Source: Alphaproteobacteria bacterium HGW-Alphaproteobacteria-18 | GTDB lineage: Bacteria; Pseudomonadota; Alphaproteobacteria; Caulobacterales; Hyphomonadaceae | DNA: 64,000 nucleotides | Assembly (NCBI GenBank): GCA_002841155.1 | Contig: PHEH01000009.1 | Coordinates: 40,918-104,917 of the forward strand | Direction: 5' to 3' | In this document: one piece after another, positions 10,013 to 20,047 of the stretch | Numbering within the stretch: the first letter of the stretch is position 1 | How the letters are laid out: every line of letters begins with the position of its first letter | Notes under the pieces: generated by a model | Database searches by the model: none | What the model saw: only the letters and a program-made list of their open reading frames with translations | What the model was told of the DNA's origin: nothing | Position numbers and translations under genes: made by a program

Positions 10013-11362
10013 ATGGCGCGGCAGTTTTTCGGTACGGATGGCATTCGAGGCCGGGTCAACAAGAGCCCGATGACGGTGGAAACCGCGCTCCGCCTCTCCA
10101 TTGCGGCAGCCCGCACTTTTGCACCTGAAGGCGGCCGGAAGGTCGTCATCGGCCGCGATACGCGCCGCTCGGGTGAGATGATTGAAGCGGCTCTGGTCGC
10201 CGGCTTTACATCAATGGGCATCACACCTGTGCTGCTGGGTATCGTGCCGACACCCGCCGTGGCCCTCATGGCCCGCGAAACGGGGGCAGCGCTTGGCGTG
10301 ATGATCTCGGCAAGCCATAATAAGTTTGAAGACAACGGGCTCAAGCTCTTCAGTCCTGAGGGCATTAAGTTCGACGATGATACCGAAGAGGCACTTGAAA
10401 GGGCCATGGGCGCCGCGCTGGAAGGCGCCTATGCAGCCCCGGCGGAAATCTCGCTTCCCCGCACACTGACAGGCACACCAGAACGTTACGTCCGCCGCTG
10501 TCTCGATACGCTGACCGGCACGCGGGATTTCTCGAAATTGAAGGTCGTTCTTGATTGCGCCCATGGCGCGGGATTTGAGACCGGCCCTGCTGCGCTGTAT
10601 GAGCTTGGCGCCCAGTTGACCGTGATCGGAGTCACGCCAGACGGATTGAATATAAATGCCGGCTTCGGCTCGACCGCAACCGGCGCCCTTAAGACAGCCG
10701 TTCTGGAAACCGGCGCCGATATCGGGATCGCACTGGATGGAGACGCAGACCGGTTGATCGTCATCGATGAGACCGGCACCGAGGCAGACGGCGATCAGGT
10801 CATGGGTCTAATTGCTGGCGAGATGCATCGCAGCGGACGCCTCAAAGGAGGCGGCATGGTCGCCACGGTAATGTCCAACATGGGCTTGTCAGAATATCTG
10901 AAGACGGAAGGATTGACCCTCGCGCGCACCAAAGTCGGCGACCGCTATGTCGGTGAACACATGCGCGCACATGGATACAATCTTGGTGGCGAACAGTCCG
11001 GGCACATCATATTATCGGATGTATCAACAACGGGCGACGGCCTTCTGGCAGGACTGCAAGTCCTGTCAGTTCTTGCCGCGCGGGGCGACAAGGCATCCGA
11101 TATGCTGCGCGTCTTCAGACCCGCGCCTCAGAAGCTGATTAACATACGATACTCCGGCGCAAACCCTCTCGAAACCGATAGGGTCAAGTCGGCGCTCGCT
11201 GAAGCAGAAGCCATGCTCGGTGACCGTGGGCGGATGGTCGTACGAAAGTCCGGCACGGAACCGCTCATCCGCGTGATGGCCGAAGCGTTGGACGAAGACC
11301 GCATGCAGAACGCGCTAATTCACGCAGTAAATGCTGTTAACGCCGAAGCCGGAAACAGCTGA
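10013..11362 (+). CDS. glmM: phosphoglucosamine mutase
   Basis: The 449-residue enzyme interconverts glucosamine 6-phosphate and glucosamine 1-phosphate for peptidoglycan and LPS precursors. Visible motifs are the N-terminal FGTDGIRGRVN, the catalytic phosphoserine loop MISASHNKFEDNGLK, the metal loop LDGDADR, the sugar loop GGEQSGH and the phosphate-binding RKSGTEPLIRVM. Length fits the family. In many alphaproteobacteria glmM lies after ftsH; here it is about 15 kb away from ftsH and grouped with cysQ, so this part of the ancestral order has been broken. GGAGG lies just before the ATG. Confidence 0.95.
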   Translation: MARQFFGTDGIRGRVNKSPMTVETALRLSIAAARTFAPEGGRKVVIGRDTRRSGEMIEAALVAGFTSMGITPVLLGIVPTPAVALMARETGAALGVMISASHNKFEDNGLKLFSPEGIKFDDDTEEALERAMGAALEGAYAAPAEISLPRTLTGTPERYVRRCLDTLTGTRDFSKLKVVLDCAHGAGFETGPAALYELGAQLTVIGVTPDGLNINAGFGSTATGALKTAVLETGADIGIALDGDADRLIVIDETGTEADGDQVMGLIAGEMHRSGRLKGGGMVATVMSNMGLSEYLKTEGLTLARTKVGDRYVGEHMRAHGYNLGGEQSGHIILSDVSTTGDGLLAGLQVLSVLAARGDKASDMLRVFRPAPQKLINIRYSGANPLETDRVKSALAEAEAMLGDRGRMVVRKSGTEPLIRVMAEALDEDRMQNALIHAVNAVNAEAGNS

Positions 11363-11452
11363 CACCTCTCCTTTGCGCGGCGTCACCTGTTGCGCGCAGG
11401 CACCGGGTGGCTATCCTTAAGCCAGCTATACCGACATCGCGAGGAATTCATC

Positions 11453-13306
11453 ATGGCCGAAGGTCAAACCCTTCCCCCGTTTCGTCTCTTGCCGCAAAAA
11501 TCTCCCGATGTGGAGATGACGCGCAAAGGCGACGCGATCTATATCAAGTCGCGCCAGGCTCCAGGTTCCCGTCCCATCACCATTCCCCACGCCCTTGATG
11601 AGCGCGCGGCCCTGCACCCTGACCGGGCATTCCTCAAGGAACGTGATCCGAAGACGGATCAATGGGTGGAAGTAACCTATGGCGAAGCCAAACGCCTCAC
11701 GGATTCCCTGGCCCAGGCCTTTCTTGATCTGGGGGCCGGACCTGCTGCGCCAGTGATGATCCTGTCGGGAAATTCTATCCGCGCTGCGCTCATCATTTTG
11801 GCTGCGCAGAAGATCGGGGCGCCCGCTGCCCCCATATCTGTGCCCTATTCCACCATGTCCAACGACTTCGACAAGCTGAAGCATTGCTATAATGCGGTGC
11901 AGCCTGCGATCATCTACGCTGAGCGACTTACGCCTTTTCAGAAGGGCATTAGCGCGCTGAACGCACAGAACTGCACCATCCTCAGCGCGGATACTGGCGG
12001 CGACAATTCAGTCCGTCACTTTGACGATCTGGTGGCAACCACTCCCACGCCCGCTGTCGCCGCTGCGATGGCCACGCTGTCGGATGAGACAACCGCGAAA
12101 TATCTCTTCACGTCAGGTTCAACCGGCATGCCCAAGCCCGTGCCGCAGACGCAAGGCTCCATGTGCGCCATGATCGCGGGACAGGAAGGCTTGCGGGATG
12201 ATGCCCGTGATCCCGACTATGACCCCGACAAGGTCGCCCATGTCCTCGATTGGCTGCCCTGGAACCACATCTCAGGCTCCAATGTGAACTTCAATGGTGC
12301 CCTCTGGAATGGCGCCACCTTCTGGATCGATGGCGGGAAACCCACCCCCGCCCTCTTTCATGAAACTCTGCGCAATATTCAAGAATCCAACCCATCCACG
12401 TTCGGCACCGCGCCCATTGCCCTGGCCATGCTGGCAGAAGCAATGGAGCAGGACGAGATCCTCCTGAAAGCCTTCTTCAAGAATATGCGCTCCATCGGTT
12501 ATGGCGGCGCCACCCTGTCAGACGATCTGTACGATCGCCTTCAGGCCCTCGCGATCAAAGCCACAGGTCGGCGCATCCCGATCATCACCATGTATGGCGC
12601 CACCGAAACGCAGGGCATCACGGTGGTTCACTGGGAAGCAGAGCGCGTCGGCTTGGTCGGCCTGCCCCTGCCAGGAACCACCCTCAAGCTTGTCCCGAAT
12701 GGCGAAAAGCTGGAAGTGCGCGTCAAAGGCCCGAGCGTGATGCCGGGCTATCTCAACGACCCGAAGAAGAATGCTGAAGTCTTTGACGAGGAAGGCTTCT
12801 ACTGCCTGGGCGACGCCGTGAAGTTCGTTGATGAAAACGATCCGAACCAAGGCCTGATCTTCGATGGCAGGGTCGGCGAAGACTTCAAGTTGTCCTCTGG
12901 CACCTGGGTGTCGGTCGGAACGCTGAGGCCCGACTTTGTCGCCGCCTGCTCTCCGCTGGTCTTTGACGCCGTGATTTGCGGGCAAGACAAGGACTTTGCC
13001 ACGGCGCTGGTCTGGCCGTCTCCGGTTACCGCCGAGCAATATATCAAAGCCGCAGGCGACCCGGTCAATGGCTTTGCCGCGCTCGTTGCCGACCTTGCGC
13101 GAAAAGCGAGCGCATTCAACAGCGGTGAGCCTGGCTCCTCCCGGCGCATCAAGCGCGTACTCGTGATGACCGAAGCCCCCAGCATTGATGCCGGCGAAAT
13201 CACCGACAAGGGGTATGTGAACCAGCGCCTGGTCATGTCGCGCCGTGCAAATCTTGTTCAGGCACTTTACGCGGAGCCTCCCGGAGCCGGCGTGATTCAA
13301 CTTTGA
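11453..13306 (+). CDS. fcs: feruloyl-CoA synthase
   Basis: This ANL-superfamily acyl-CoA synthetase of about 617 residues matches the feruloyl-CoA synthase subfamily. The AMP-binding motif is YLFTSGSTGMPKPV, followed by YGATETQ and the hinge region around GDAVKF. The stretch SSGTWVSVGTLRPDFVAAC near the C-terminal domain is characteristic of this subfamily. It would activate ferulate or similar hydroxycinnamates with ATP and CoA. The ATG at 11453 gives the expected N-terminus and is preceded by GAGGAA. An HSL-type esterase gene follows 80 bases later and could release ferulate from esters (inference). No hydratase/aldolase gene is next to it. Confidence 0.85.
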   Translation: MAEGQTLPPFRLLPQKSPDVEMTRKGDAIYIKSRQAPGSRPITIPHALDERAALHPDRAFLKERDPKTDQWVEVTYGEAKRLTDSLAQAFLDLGAGPAAPVMILSGNSIRAALIILAAQKIGAPAAPISVPYSTMSNDFDKLKHCYNAVQPAIIYAERLTPFQKGISALNAQNCTILSADTGGDNSVRHFDDLVATTPTPAVAAAMATLSDETTAKYLFTSGSTGMPKPVPQTQGSMCAMIAGQEGLRDDARDPDYDPDKVAHVLDWLPWNHISGSNVNFNGALWNGATFWIDGGKPTPALFHETLRNIQESNPSTFGTAPIALAMLAEAMEQDEILLKAFFKNMRSIGYGGATLSDDLYDRLQALAIKATGRRIPIITMYGATETQGITVVHWEAERVGLVGLPLPGTTLKLVPNGEKLEVRVKGPSVMPGYLNDPKKNAEVFDEEGFYCLGDAVKFVDENDPNQGLIFDGRVGEDFKLSSGTWVSVGTLRPDFVAACSPLVFDAVICGQDKDFATALVWPSPVTAEQYIKAAGDPVNGFAALVADLARKASAFNSGEPGSSRRIKRVLVMTEAPSIDAGEITDKGYVNQRLVMSRRANLVQALYAEPPGAGVIQL

Positions 13307-13386
13307 AGACACACTGACGCTCAACCTCTTGCATCGCCGCGCATGCGCCATCACATCGCCGGAATTACCCGGCAGATGTGTGACCC

Positions 13387-14343
13387 ATGACGTTCGACGA
13401 TGCCTTCCGCAGCTTTAGAGACAAACTGCATCTCCCTGAGATGCAGCCACCAGACTTGCGCCTTCCGATCGAGCGCCTGCGTCAGCAATTTTTCAGGGTG
13501 GACTATTCAGGCGAACCCGATGCGCCGGAACTTGCCGAGGTGCGCATCCTCACCATCCCCGGCCCCGCCGGCCCGCTCAAGGCCCGCCTCTATGTGCCCC
13601 TTGGCGCGGGCGTACCGCCCGGCCCTGGCATACTGTTCTTCCATGGCGGGGGGTTTGTTCTGGGCGATCTGGAAAGCCACGACATGATCTGCCGCCGCCT
13701 GGCCGAAGGGTCTCGCTGCCGTGTACTGGCAATCGACTACCGGCTGGCGCCCGAGACCTGCTTTCCGTGCGCTCACGAAGACGCACTGGCTGCATGGCAC
13801 TGGATCAGCGCGCAGGGAGCAGACATCGGAATTGATCCACGCCGTGTCGCCCTGGCCGGCGACAGCGCTGGCGGAAACCTTGCTGCATTCGTCTGCCAAC
13901 AGATGAACCGGATCAACGGCCCCAGACCGGCCTTCCAGCTGCTCCTCTACCCCCTCCTCCAGTTTGCAGACATCCGCAGCAAGAAGATGTCACCCCAGGA
14001 GAGCGGCTTCTTTATCTCCGTGGGCCTCTTTGAATTCTTCCGGGGTCACTACCTGCCCGACCCTGCGACCTATATGGACGCGCGCATCTCGCCCCTGTTT
14101 GCGCCGCCCGAAGAACTCAAAGGCCTACCTCCTGCCCATATCATCGTGTGCGGCTGGGACCCTCTGCATGATGAAGGTCTCGCTTACGCAGCAAAATTGC
14201 GCGCGATGGGCATTCAAGTGAGTGAGAAAGAGTATCCTTCGATGGTACACGGATTTTTGAATCTTACTCACATATCAGCGACCGCGAGGGCAGCGGCTCG
14301 CGAGGCCGGCAGAATAACGGGGGAAGCCATAGGTTCCATTTAG
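13387..14343 (+). CDS. alpha/beta hydrolase, HSL (hormone-sensitive lipase) family
   Basis: The 318-residue esterase has the oxyanion-hole motif HGGGFVLGD and the nucleophile elbow GDSAGGN of bacterial HSL-type carboxylesterases. The acid and histidine of the triad are in GWDPLHDEG and MVHGFLN. There is no signal peptide, so it is cytoplasmic. Its place directly after feruloyl-CoA synthase suggests action on an aromatic or acyl ester, but this family is broad and the substrate is not predicted by sequence. The stop is followed at once by an AT-rich hairpin region. Confidence 0.87.
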   Translation: MTFDDAFRSFRDKLHLPEMQPPDLRLPIERLRQQFFRVDYSGEPDAPELAEVRILTIPGPAGPLKARLYVPLGAGVPPGPGILFFHGGGFVLGDLESHDMICRRLAEGSRCRVLAIDYRLAPETCFPCAHEDALAAWHWISAQGADIGIDPRRVALAGDSAGGNLAAFVCQQMNRINGPRPAFQLLLYPLLQFADIRSKKMSPQESGFFISVGLFEFFRGHYLPDPATYMDARISPLFAPPEELKGLPPAHIIVCGWDPLHDEGLAYAAKLRAMGIQVSEKEYPSMVHGFLNLTHISATARAAAREAGRITGEAIGSI

Positions 14344-14371
14344 GAACTATTATTAGTTCTAAAAAAGAACT
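14344..14371 (+). repeat. three-arm AT-rich hairpin element
   Basis: Directly after the esterase stop, GAACT (14344-14348) can pair with AGTTC (14355-14359), or AGTTCT (14355-14360) can pair with AGAACT (14366-14371). The middle arm can join only one partner at a time. The stems are short and AT-rich, so this may be a weak terminator or chance. Confidence 0.3.
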
Positions 14372-14519
14372 TATGTTTTGCGTGGCCTCAGGGCAACACG
14401 CTTTAAGTAAACATATTTATTGCACCGCAGCAAACATTTCAAATGCTTGATAACCGTCTATTTAGTCCGCAAGGGCCAGACACCGCTGGCACCGAAAAGA
14501 CTAGAGGAAACTCCCGGAA

Positions 14520-16835
14520 ATGACGTTCAACAAAATGCTGATGACATCTGCATCTGCAGCTCTCATCCTGATCGCCCCCTCCTATGCCCAGGAAGAAACC
14601 CAATCCGAAGCAAGCTCGACACGCGAATCCGCGATTGAGCGCGTGCTCGGAACTGTCACTGTCACGGCCACCAAGAAAGCGGATGTGGAAGATGTGCAGA
14701 CGGTCGCAGTGGCTATGTCCGCATACAACGCAGCCACGCTGGATGCCCTCAACGTTACGACACTCGAAAGCCTGAGCTATTCGGCCCCGAACGTCTCGCT
14801 TGACGATGTGGGCACCGCGCGCGGCACCGCCAACTTCGCCATCCGCGGCCTGGGCGTGAACTCGTCCATCCCTTCGATCGACCCAGCCGTCGGCGTGTTC
14901 GTCGATGGCGTTTACCTCGGCGTGAACAACGGCGTCGTCGTGGATATGTTCGACCTCGACAGCATCGAAGTGCTGCGCGGCCCGCAAGGCCTGCTCTTCG
15001 GCCGTAACACCACGGGCGGCGCAATTGTCGTCAACACGGCAAACCCGACCGATGAATTCTCCTTCAAGGTCCGCACCAGCATTGATGGCCCGGTCGACAG
15101 CGGCCGCGGCGGCCCGAACACCAATGTTCAGGCAATCGTTTCCGGCCCGCTGGTCGAAAACCTCCTGAACGGTAAATTCGGCGTGTCTTACAATTCCGAC
15201 GAAGGTTATTTCAAAAACCAGTTCAACGGCGACAATCACGGCGAGCTGAACTCGATCACCTATCGCGGCGCGCTTGAATTCATGCCGACCGATTCGCTGA
15301 CCTTCCTCGGCAAGCTCGAATACACTGACAGCCGTTCTGATGGCCCCTCGGGCAAGAACCTCGCTTACTTCGAGCGGGACAATTTCGACATGTCGATCAA
15401 CAATCCCGGCTTTGGCGAGACCGACACGATCCTCGGATCGCTGCGCACAGATCTTGATGTCGGCTTCGGTAATGGTGTGATCACGAACATCTTCGGCTAT
15501 CGCAAGTACGAATCGACTTCGAGCAGCGATATCGATGCGACCCCGTTCACGCTGTTCCATTCCAACGCTGAGTTCGATCAGGAGCAATTCTCGAACGAGC
15601 TGCGTTACGCTGGCACCTTCGACAAGCTGGACCTGACTACCGGCCTCTACTATTTCGAGCAGACGCTCGATTACACCGAGATCCGCTTCCTGCCGACAGC
15701 GTCAGCTGCAGGCTTCTACGGCGGCGGCACCCTTGACCACACTGTGTGGGGCGCCTTCGCAAACGTAGACTACTCCATCACGGACAAACTCATTGGCACC
15801 GTGGGTCTGCGCTATTCGGTGGAAGAGAAAGATGCTGCTGTTGTATACATTCGCCCACGTCCTGCCTGTAGCGTCATACAGGGAACGTGCGATCCAGACG
15901 GCACCAATCCTTTCATTCCTGGCGAACCCAACGGCTTCCGCGACTCCAATGAGTGGAAGAACTGGACCCCGAAAGTCGGCCTTCAGTATTTCTGGAACGA
16001 CAATGTTCAGAGCTACGTTCACTATACCAAGGGCTTCCGCTCGGGTGGTTATAACTTCCGCATCACCGATTATGCCGGCTTCGCGAACATCGTGAACCAG
16101 ACTGGCAGCCCCGGCTTCGACGAGGAAGAAGTAGACTCCTATGAGATCGGCTTCAAAGCTCAGAGCGCTGACGGCCGCATTCAGGTGAACGGCGCAGCGT
16201 TCATGACCGAAGTTGGTGATATGCAGCGCGAAGTTAATACGGCAGCGCCCGGCGCAGCTGTTGTGCAAAACATCATCAATACGGCCGATGCTACGATCTA
16301 TGGCCTGGAGTTTGATGGCCGTGTTGTCCTGACAGATAGCCTGCTGGCATCGTTCAATGTCGGCTGGATGGATGCGGGCTATGATAGAGTTTTCTACGAC
16401 CTGAATAATGATGGTGTCGTCAATCAGGAAGACCGCAATCTCGACCTGCCCCGCGTGCCGCCCATGACCTATGGCTTTGGCCTGATCAAGGATTTCGACC
16501 TTGGCTCGGCCGGCGCTATCGTGGCCCATGCCACCTATCAGCACCGCGATCGCATCGCCTACACTGACAGCAACTTCGGTTGGATTCAGGAAGCCGACAT
16601 GGTCGATGTGAACATCACCTGGGAAACGCCAATGCAAGGTCTCTCGGCCTCCATCTACGGCAAGAACCTGCTCGACGAAGTCCAGTTCGGCAATGATACC
16701 CAACTGCCATTCCCTGGCCCGAATTCGGTCCCAGGCTCTGCGAATACGGCGTATCAAAATCAACTGTCGGGCGGCACCTTCTCGCCAATGAAGAAAGGCC
16801 GCCTGCTCGGCCTGGAACTGACTTACGTCTACTAA
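14520..16835 (+). CDS. TonB-dependent receptor
   Basis: The 771-residue protein is a TonB-dependent outer membrane receptor. A signal peptide of about 23 residues (ending SYAQ) is followed by a region with VTVTATKK, the plug domain (roughly 55-175, with SIDPAVGVFVDGVYLG and the SIEVLRGPQGLLFGRNTTGG motif) and a 22-strand barrel ending in an aromatic residue. The plug style is that of the large proteobacterial group often linked with complex carbon or aromatic uptake rather than classical siderophores; the ligand is not readable. It lies downstream of the feruloyl-CoA synthase and esterase genes, separated by 176 bases, and ends before a strong terminator. Confidence 0.92.
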   Translation: MTFNKMLMTSASAALILIAPSYAQEETQSEASSTRESAIERVLGTVTVTATKKADVEDVQTVAVAMSAYNAATLDALNVTTLESLSYSAPNVSLDDVGTARGTANFAIRGLGVNSSIPSIDPAVGVFVDGVYLGVNNGVVVDMFDLDSIEVLRGPQGLLFGRNTTGGAIVVNTANPTDEFSFKVRTSIDGPVDSGRGGPNTNVQAIVSGPLVENLLNGKFGVSYNSDEGYFKNQFNGDNHGELNSITYRGALEFMPTDSLTFLGKLEYTDSRSDGPSGKNLAYFERDNFDMSINNPGFGETDTILGSLRTDLDVGFGNGVITNIFGYRKYESTSSSDIDATPFTLFHSNAEFDQEQFSNELRYAGTFDKLDLTTGLYYFEQTLDYTEIRFLPTASAAGFYGGGTLDHTVWGAFANVDYSITDKLIGTVGLRYSVEEKDAAVVYIRPRPACSVIQGTCDPDGTNPFIPGEPNGFRDSNEWKNWTPKVGLQYFWNDNVQSYVHYTKGFRSGGYNFRITDYAGFANIVNQTGSPGFDEEEVDSYEIGFKAQSADGRIQVNGAAFMTEVGDMQREVNTAAPGAAVVQNIINTADATIYGLEFDGRVVLTDSLLASFNVGWMDAGYDRVFYDLNNDGVVNQEDRNLDLPRVPPMTYGFGLIKDFDLGSAGAIVAHATYQHRDRIAYTDSNFGWIQEADMVDVNITWETPMQGLSASIYGKNLLDEVQFGNDTQLPFPGPNSVPGSANTAYQNQLSGGTFSPMKKGRLLGLELTYVY

Positions 16836-16870
16836 GTCATCCTGCCCACGGGCCAGAGACACCCAATCAA

Positions 16871-16898
16871 AAGGGCGGCTTTCGGGCCGCCCTTTTTC
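16871..16898 (+). terminator. rho-independent terminator for the plus-strand TonB receptor
   Basis: A perfect 9-bp stem AAGGGCGGC/GCCGCCCTT (16871-16879 with 16886-16894) is followed by a T run, 35 bases after the receptor stop. Confidence 0.9.
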
Positions 16899-16910
16899 TT
16901 TGTCGCTAAG

Positions 16911-16939
16911 AAAAAGCGGCCCCCGTCGCCGGGGGCCGC
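16911..16939 (-). terminator. rho-independent terminator for the minus-strand TonB receptor
   Basis: A 9-bp GC stem (16916-16924 with 16931-16939) is followed on the minus strand by five T (16911-16915). Together with the neighbouring hairpin it insulates the two convergent receptor genes. Confidence 0.85.
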
Positions 16940-16971
16940 CTCAAAGAATATCTATCCGAAGGTGCCGTCTG

Positions 16972-19860
16972 TCAGTCGCCAGCGCCGAAACGCTTGGTCA
17001 CGCTGATCTTGAAGGTACGCCCGAACGGGTTGTGTGTGTAGGGATCATAATTCAGATCAAATGCCGCGAACGGGGGATCTTCATCCGTAACGTTAACAAC
17101 ACCAAGGCCGAGATCGAACTCGAACGGAGCCTTCCAGTTGTAGAAAAGATCGAAAGTTGTCTGTGAATCGATCTTTTCACCAACCCCGCCACGCGCCGCA
17201 GGTGCCCGCTCATCGGCATAGCTGTCGATGTGACGCATCACCGCCCGGAGATTGTGATCCCCGACCGCATAATTGGCAAACACATTGGCTTTCCATTGCG
17301 GCATTGAGCGGGTGAAGTTCGACCGGTTGAACTGGCCGACATAATCGCCGCCACCGATCGAAACACCCTCAACAAAGTAAGGCGCCACATCATACTCGAT
17401 GATGTAGGTGGCATCGAGACCAACAGAAATCTCACCCCCCATCGGTGCACCACCAAAAGTATTGGCCAAGCGAAGGTCGAGACCGGATGTCTTTATGTTC
17501 GGACCATTCACTACACCCGTCCGCACACGCGCAATATCAGATCCGGCGGCCGGTGTCCCGGTTCCGGTAATAATATTGTTAGGGTCATTGAAGGTAATCC
17601 GGCTGAGGATCGGGGCCGAAAGATCCCCTGCCCGCAGGGCAGCTACAGCAGCGGCCACAATGTTCGACTGTTCTTCAACGATGATGGGATCGTCGAAGTC
17701 GAAATTGTAGTAGTCCAGCGACGCATTGAAACCGCCTTGCTGGAAGAGGGCCCCGAAGTTGAAGCTGAACGCCGATTCAGGCTTGAGGTTCGGATTTCCG
17801 AACTGATCGATCGCCTTGAAGGCAGACGCAGCAGAAACGAACTGCAAGGTCGTACCCACACCGTCCAGCTGGTTCAGGGTCGGCCCCCGGAAGGATGTTT
17901 GAGCTGAGCCGCGAAGGGCAAAGCTGTCATTCACCTGCCACTTGGCCGCGACCTTGGGGTCAAATGTTGAGCCAATAGAGCCACCATAATCCTCGTAGCG
18001 GACCGCAACCTGCATATCCAGGTTGTCATAAAGCGGAACCTGAAGCTCGCCAAAGACAGCATAGATTGTCTGCTCCCTATCGACAGCATTTGTGCCGGCA
18101 AGGAAGGAATACGGACCTGTGCCGCCTGGACCAGGCGTAACGCTCAAGTCAGTAAGTGCTGACGGCTCCACCTTGAAACTTTCCCGGCGGACCTGAGCCC
18201 CTGCGGCCCAACCGATTGCGCCGCCTGAAGCCTGGACATTGCTTGTGCCTGAGAACACAGCGTCGAACACCAGCAGGTCGGTCGTCGCCGTGGTTTCACT
18301 CGCATCAGTCAGCCATTCGGCAAGCGTAACCGAGTTTTCAAGACCAGGCACATAACCTGGGTTTTGCGCGCCGGTAACTGCATTGGCAGCAATGCCGTTG
18401 GAGAACGGATTGTAGTATTCGCATGCCCCAGCCCCTGCTGTCAGTGTTCCGGTATATCCGGCTGCATACGGTACAGTGCCCGTAGCTGGGTCAAATCCCG
18501 TATTGGGATCAGTACAGACACCAAAACCACGAAGCGCTGACGTCAGGCCCGTAATGTAAGTGTCGTTGGTGCTGCGATACCCTTCAGTCGTCGAGTAGGA
18601 GAGGCCCAGATCATAGTTGGTGTTGTTCTCGAAGCTGCCGGTAAGCGAGCCTGAGCCACGCCAGGTATTATAGTCCCGGCTGCCTTCCTGAGCCCCGCCG
18701 GTACCTGGGAAACCACCCAAACCGAAGGATCGCCCAATAAACAGGGCAGCAACGGTGCCTGCTGGAAACGCGCCTGGATTGTCTGCCATATATTGCTGGA
18801 ACGCCGGATGACTTGCGAGAACGACCTGATTGGTCAGCACCTGCGGCGGATAGGAAGGTGATGTTTTCCAGGTCGGAACATCCGTCTGCGCATACATCAG
18901 CTCAAGGTGCAGCTCTGCGCCATTGCCGAGCTGCCGATTGTATTCCGTCAGGAACTGGAACCGCTCTTCTTCTTCAACCAGATTGTCGAACTGGGTGAAG
19001 TTGAAAACACATGTCGGGGCCAGCGTGCCACCGAGAGGAACACAGCCCACGTCATTCACGTTTGCTGCCAGCGGTGTCAGGCCAGTTGCGCCTACACCGA
19101 GAGGAACAAAGCGCCCCGGATTGGAAATCGCAGACCACCCTCCGACCGGATTGTTGGCGTAAGGCTGAATGCCCCAGTCCTTTTCATTGATGGCAACTTC
19201 ACTGCGAAACTGGTATCCAACCGATGTAACCCAGCTGAAATTGGAGCCCTGCAAGCCATAGGCGGCGGAGATGTCATACTCCCCGTCTGTGCCTTCGAAG
19301 GTTTGGTAGGATCCCCCGATCTCGAACCCTTTGAGATCGTCCCGGGTTATGAAGTTGACGACGCCAGCGATTGCATCAGACCCGTAAAGGGCCGCAGCAC
19401 CGTCCTTGAGAACCTCAATGCGTCCAATCGCGATGGACGGAATGCTGTTCGTGTCGACAAACAGCTGCGCCTGTTCGCCAATTGAATATGGGTGAAATGT
19501 ATGACGCCGCCCGTTTATGAGTACGAGCGTCCGCGCGGGCCCCAGACCACGAAGGTTCACGTTTGACGTGCCTTCCAGGCCGTTTGAGGCAAACTGGTTG
19601 GTTTGACCATCCACACCGGACGAGACGCCCAGGTTCCGGATCAGTTCGGTCACAGATGGCTTGCCCTCAAGAACAAGGTCAGCCGCGGTCAGCACGTCGA
19701 CTGGCAGGGCCGCATCTTCCGGGCTGCCCTTGATATAGGAGCCCGTGACCGTCACCGTGCTAAGCTTGCGCTCACCATCATCCTGTTGTGCATGCGCCCC
19801 CAAAACGCCGCTCAGCGCAATTGCTGAGGCGCAAAGGAGCACTCCTTTGAAATGCTTCAT
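16972..19860 (-). CDS. TonB-dependent receptor, large Ton_OMR subclass
   Basis: The 962-residue outer membrane receptor starts with a signal peptide of about 24 residues (GVLGAHA/QQ). The plug has the TVTGSYIKG start, LRGLGPARTLVLINGRRH and RIEVLKDGAAALYGSDAIAG motifs that mark the large Caulobacter/Sphingomonas-type receptors for sugars, peptides or oligomers. The barrel is long and the C-terminus reads FKISVTKRF. Two cysteines lie in extracellular-loop-like segments rich in Thr/Gly. It is convergent with the other receptor and has no transporter or sigma/anti-sigma partner next to it. The substrate is unknown. Confidence 0.9.
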   Translation of the reverse strand: MKHFKGVLLCASAIALSGVLGAHAQQDDGERKLSTVTVTGSYIKGSPEDAALPVDVLTAADLVLEGKPSVTELIRNLGVSSGVDGQTNQFASNGLEGTSNVNLRGLGPARTLVLINGRRHTFHPYSIGEQAQLFVDTNSIPSIAIGRIEVLKDGAAALYGSDAIAGVVNFITRDDLKGFEIGGSYQTFEGTDGEYDISAAYGLQGSNFSWVTSVGYQFRSEVAINEKDWGIQPYANNPVGGWSAISNPGRFVPLGVGATGLTPLAANVNDVGCVPLGGTLAPTCVFNFTQFDNLVEEEERFQFLTEYNRQLGNGAELHLELMYAQTDVPTWKTSPSYPPQVLTNQVVLASHPAFQQYMADNPGAFPAGTVAALFIGRSFGLGGFPGTGGAQEGSRDYNTWRGSGSLTGSFENNTNYDLGLSYSTTEGYRSTNDTYITGLTSALRGFGVCTDPNTGFDPATGTVPYAAGYTGTLTAGAGACEYYNPFSNGIAANAVTGAQNPGYVPGLENSVTLAEWLTDASETTATTDLLVFDAVFSGTSNVQASGGAIGWAAGAQVRRESFKVEPSALTDLSVTPGPGGTGPYSFLAGTNAVDREQTIYAVFGELQVPLYDNLDMQVAVRYEDYGGSIGSTFDPKVAAKWQVNDSFALRGSAQTSFRGPTLNQLDGVGTTLQFVSAASAFKAIDQFGNPNLKPESAFSFNFGALFQQGGFNASLDYYNFDFDDPIIVEEQSNIVAAAVAALRAGDLSAPILSRITFNDPNNIITGTGTPAAGSDIARVRTGVVNGPNIKTSGLDLRLANTFGGAPMGGEISVGLDATYIIEYDVAPYFVEGVSIGGGDYVGQFNRSNFTRSMPQWKANVFANYAVGDHNLRAVMRHIDSYADERAPAARGGVGEKIDSQTTFDLFYNWKAPFEFDLGLGVVNVTDEDPPFAAFDLNYDPYTHNPFGRTFKISVTKRFGAGD

Positions 19861-20047
19861 TCGTTTCCTCCCGTTTTAACCGGTCCAGGCGCAAGCTTTT
19901 GCCGCTTGTCATTGATTGGACACATCTCACTCTTATGCGGTATTGCGAGGCCGCAAAGGGGTGACTTGTGCTGCGCCGCTGCATACAAAAAAAGAACCTT
20001 TGTGCGCCGTCTCACATCCTCTGCCCACCCACAACCTGGTGTAGTTC

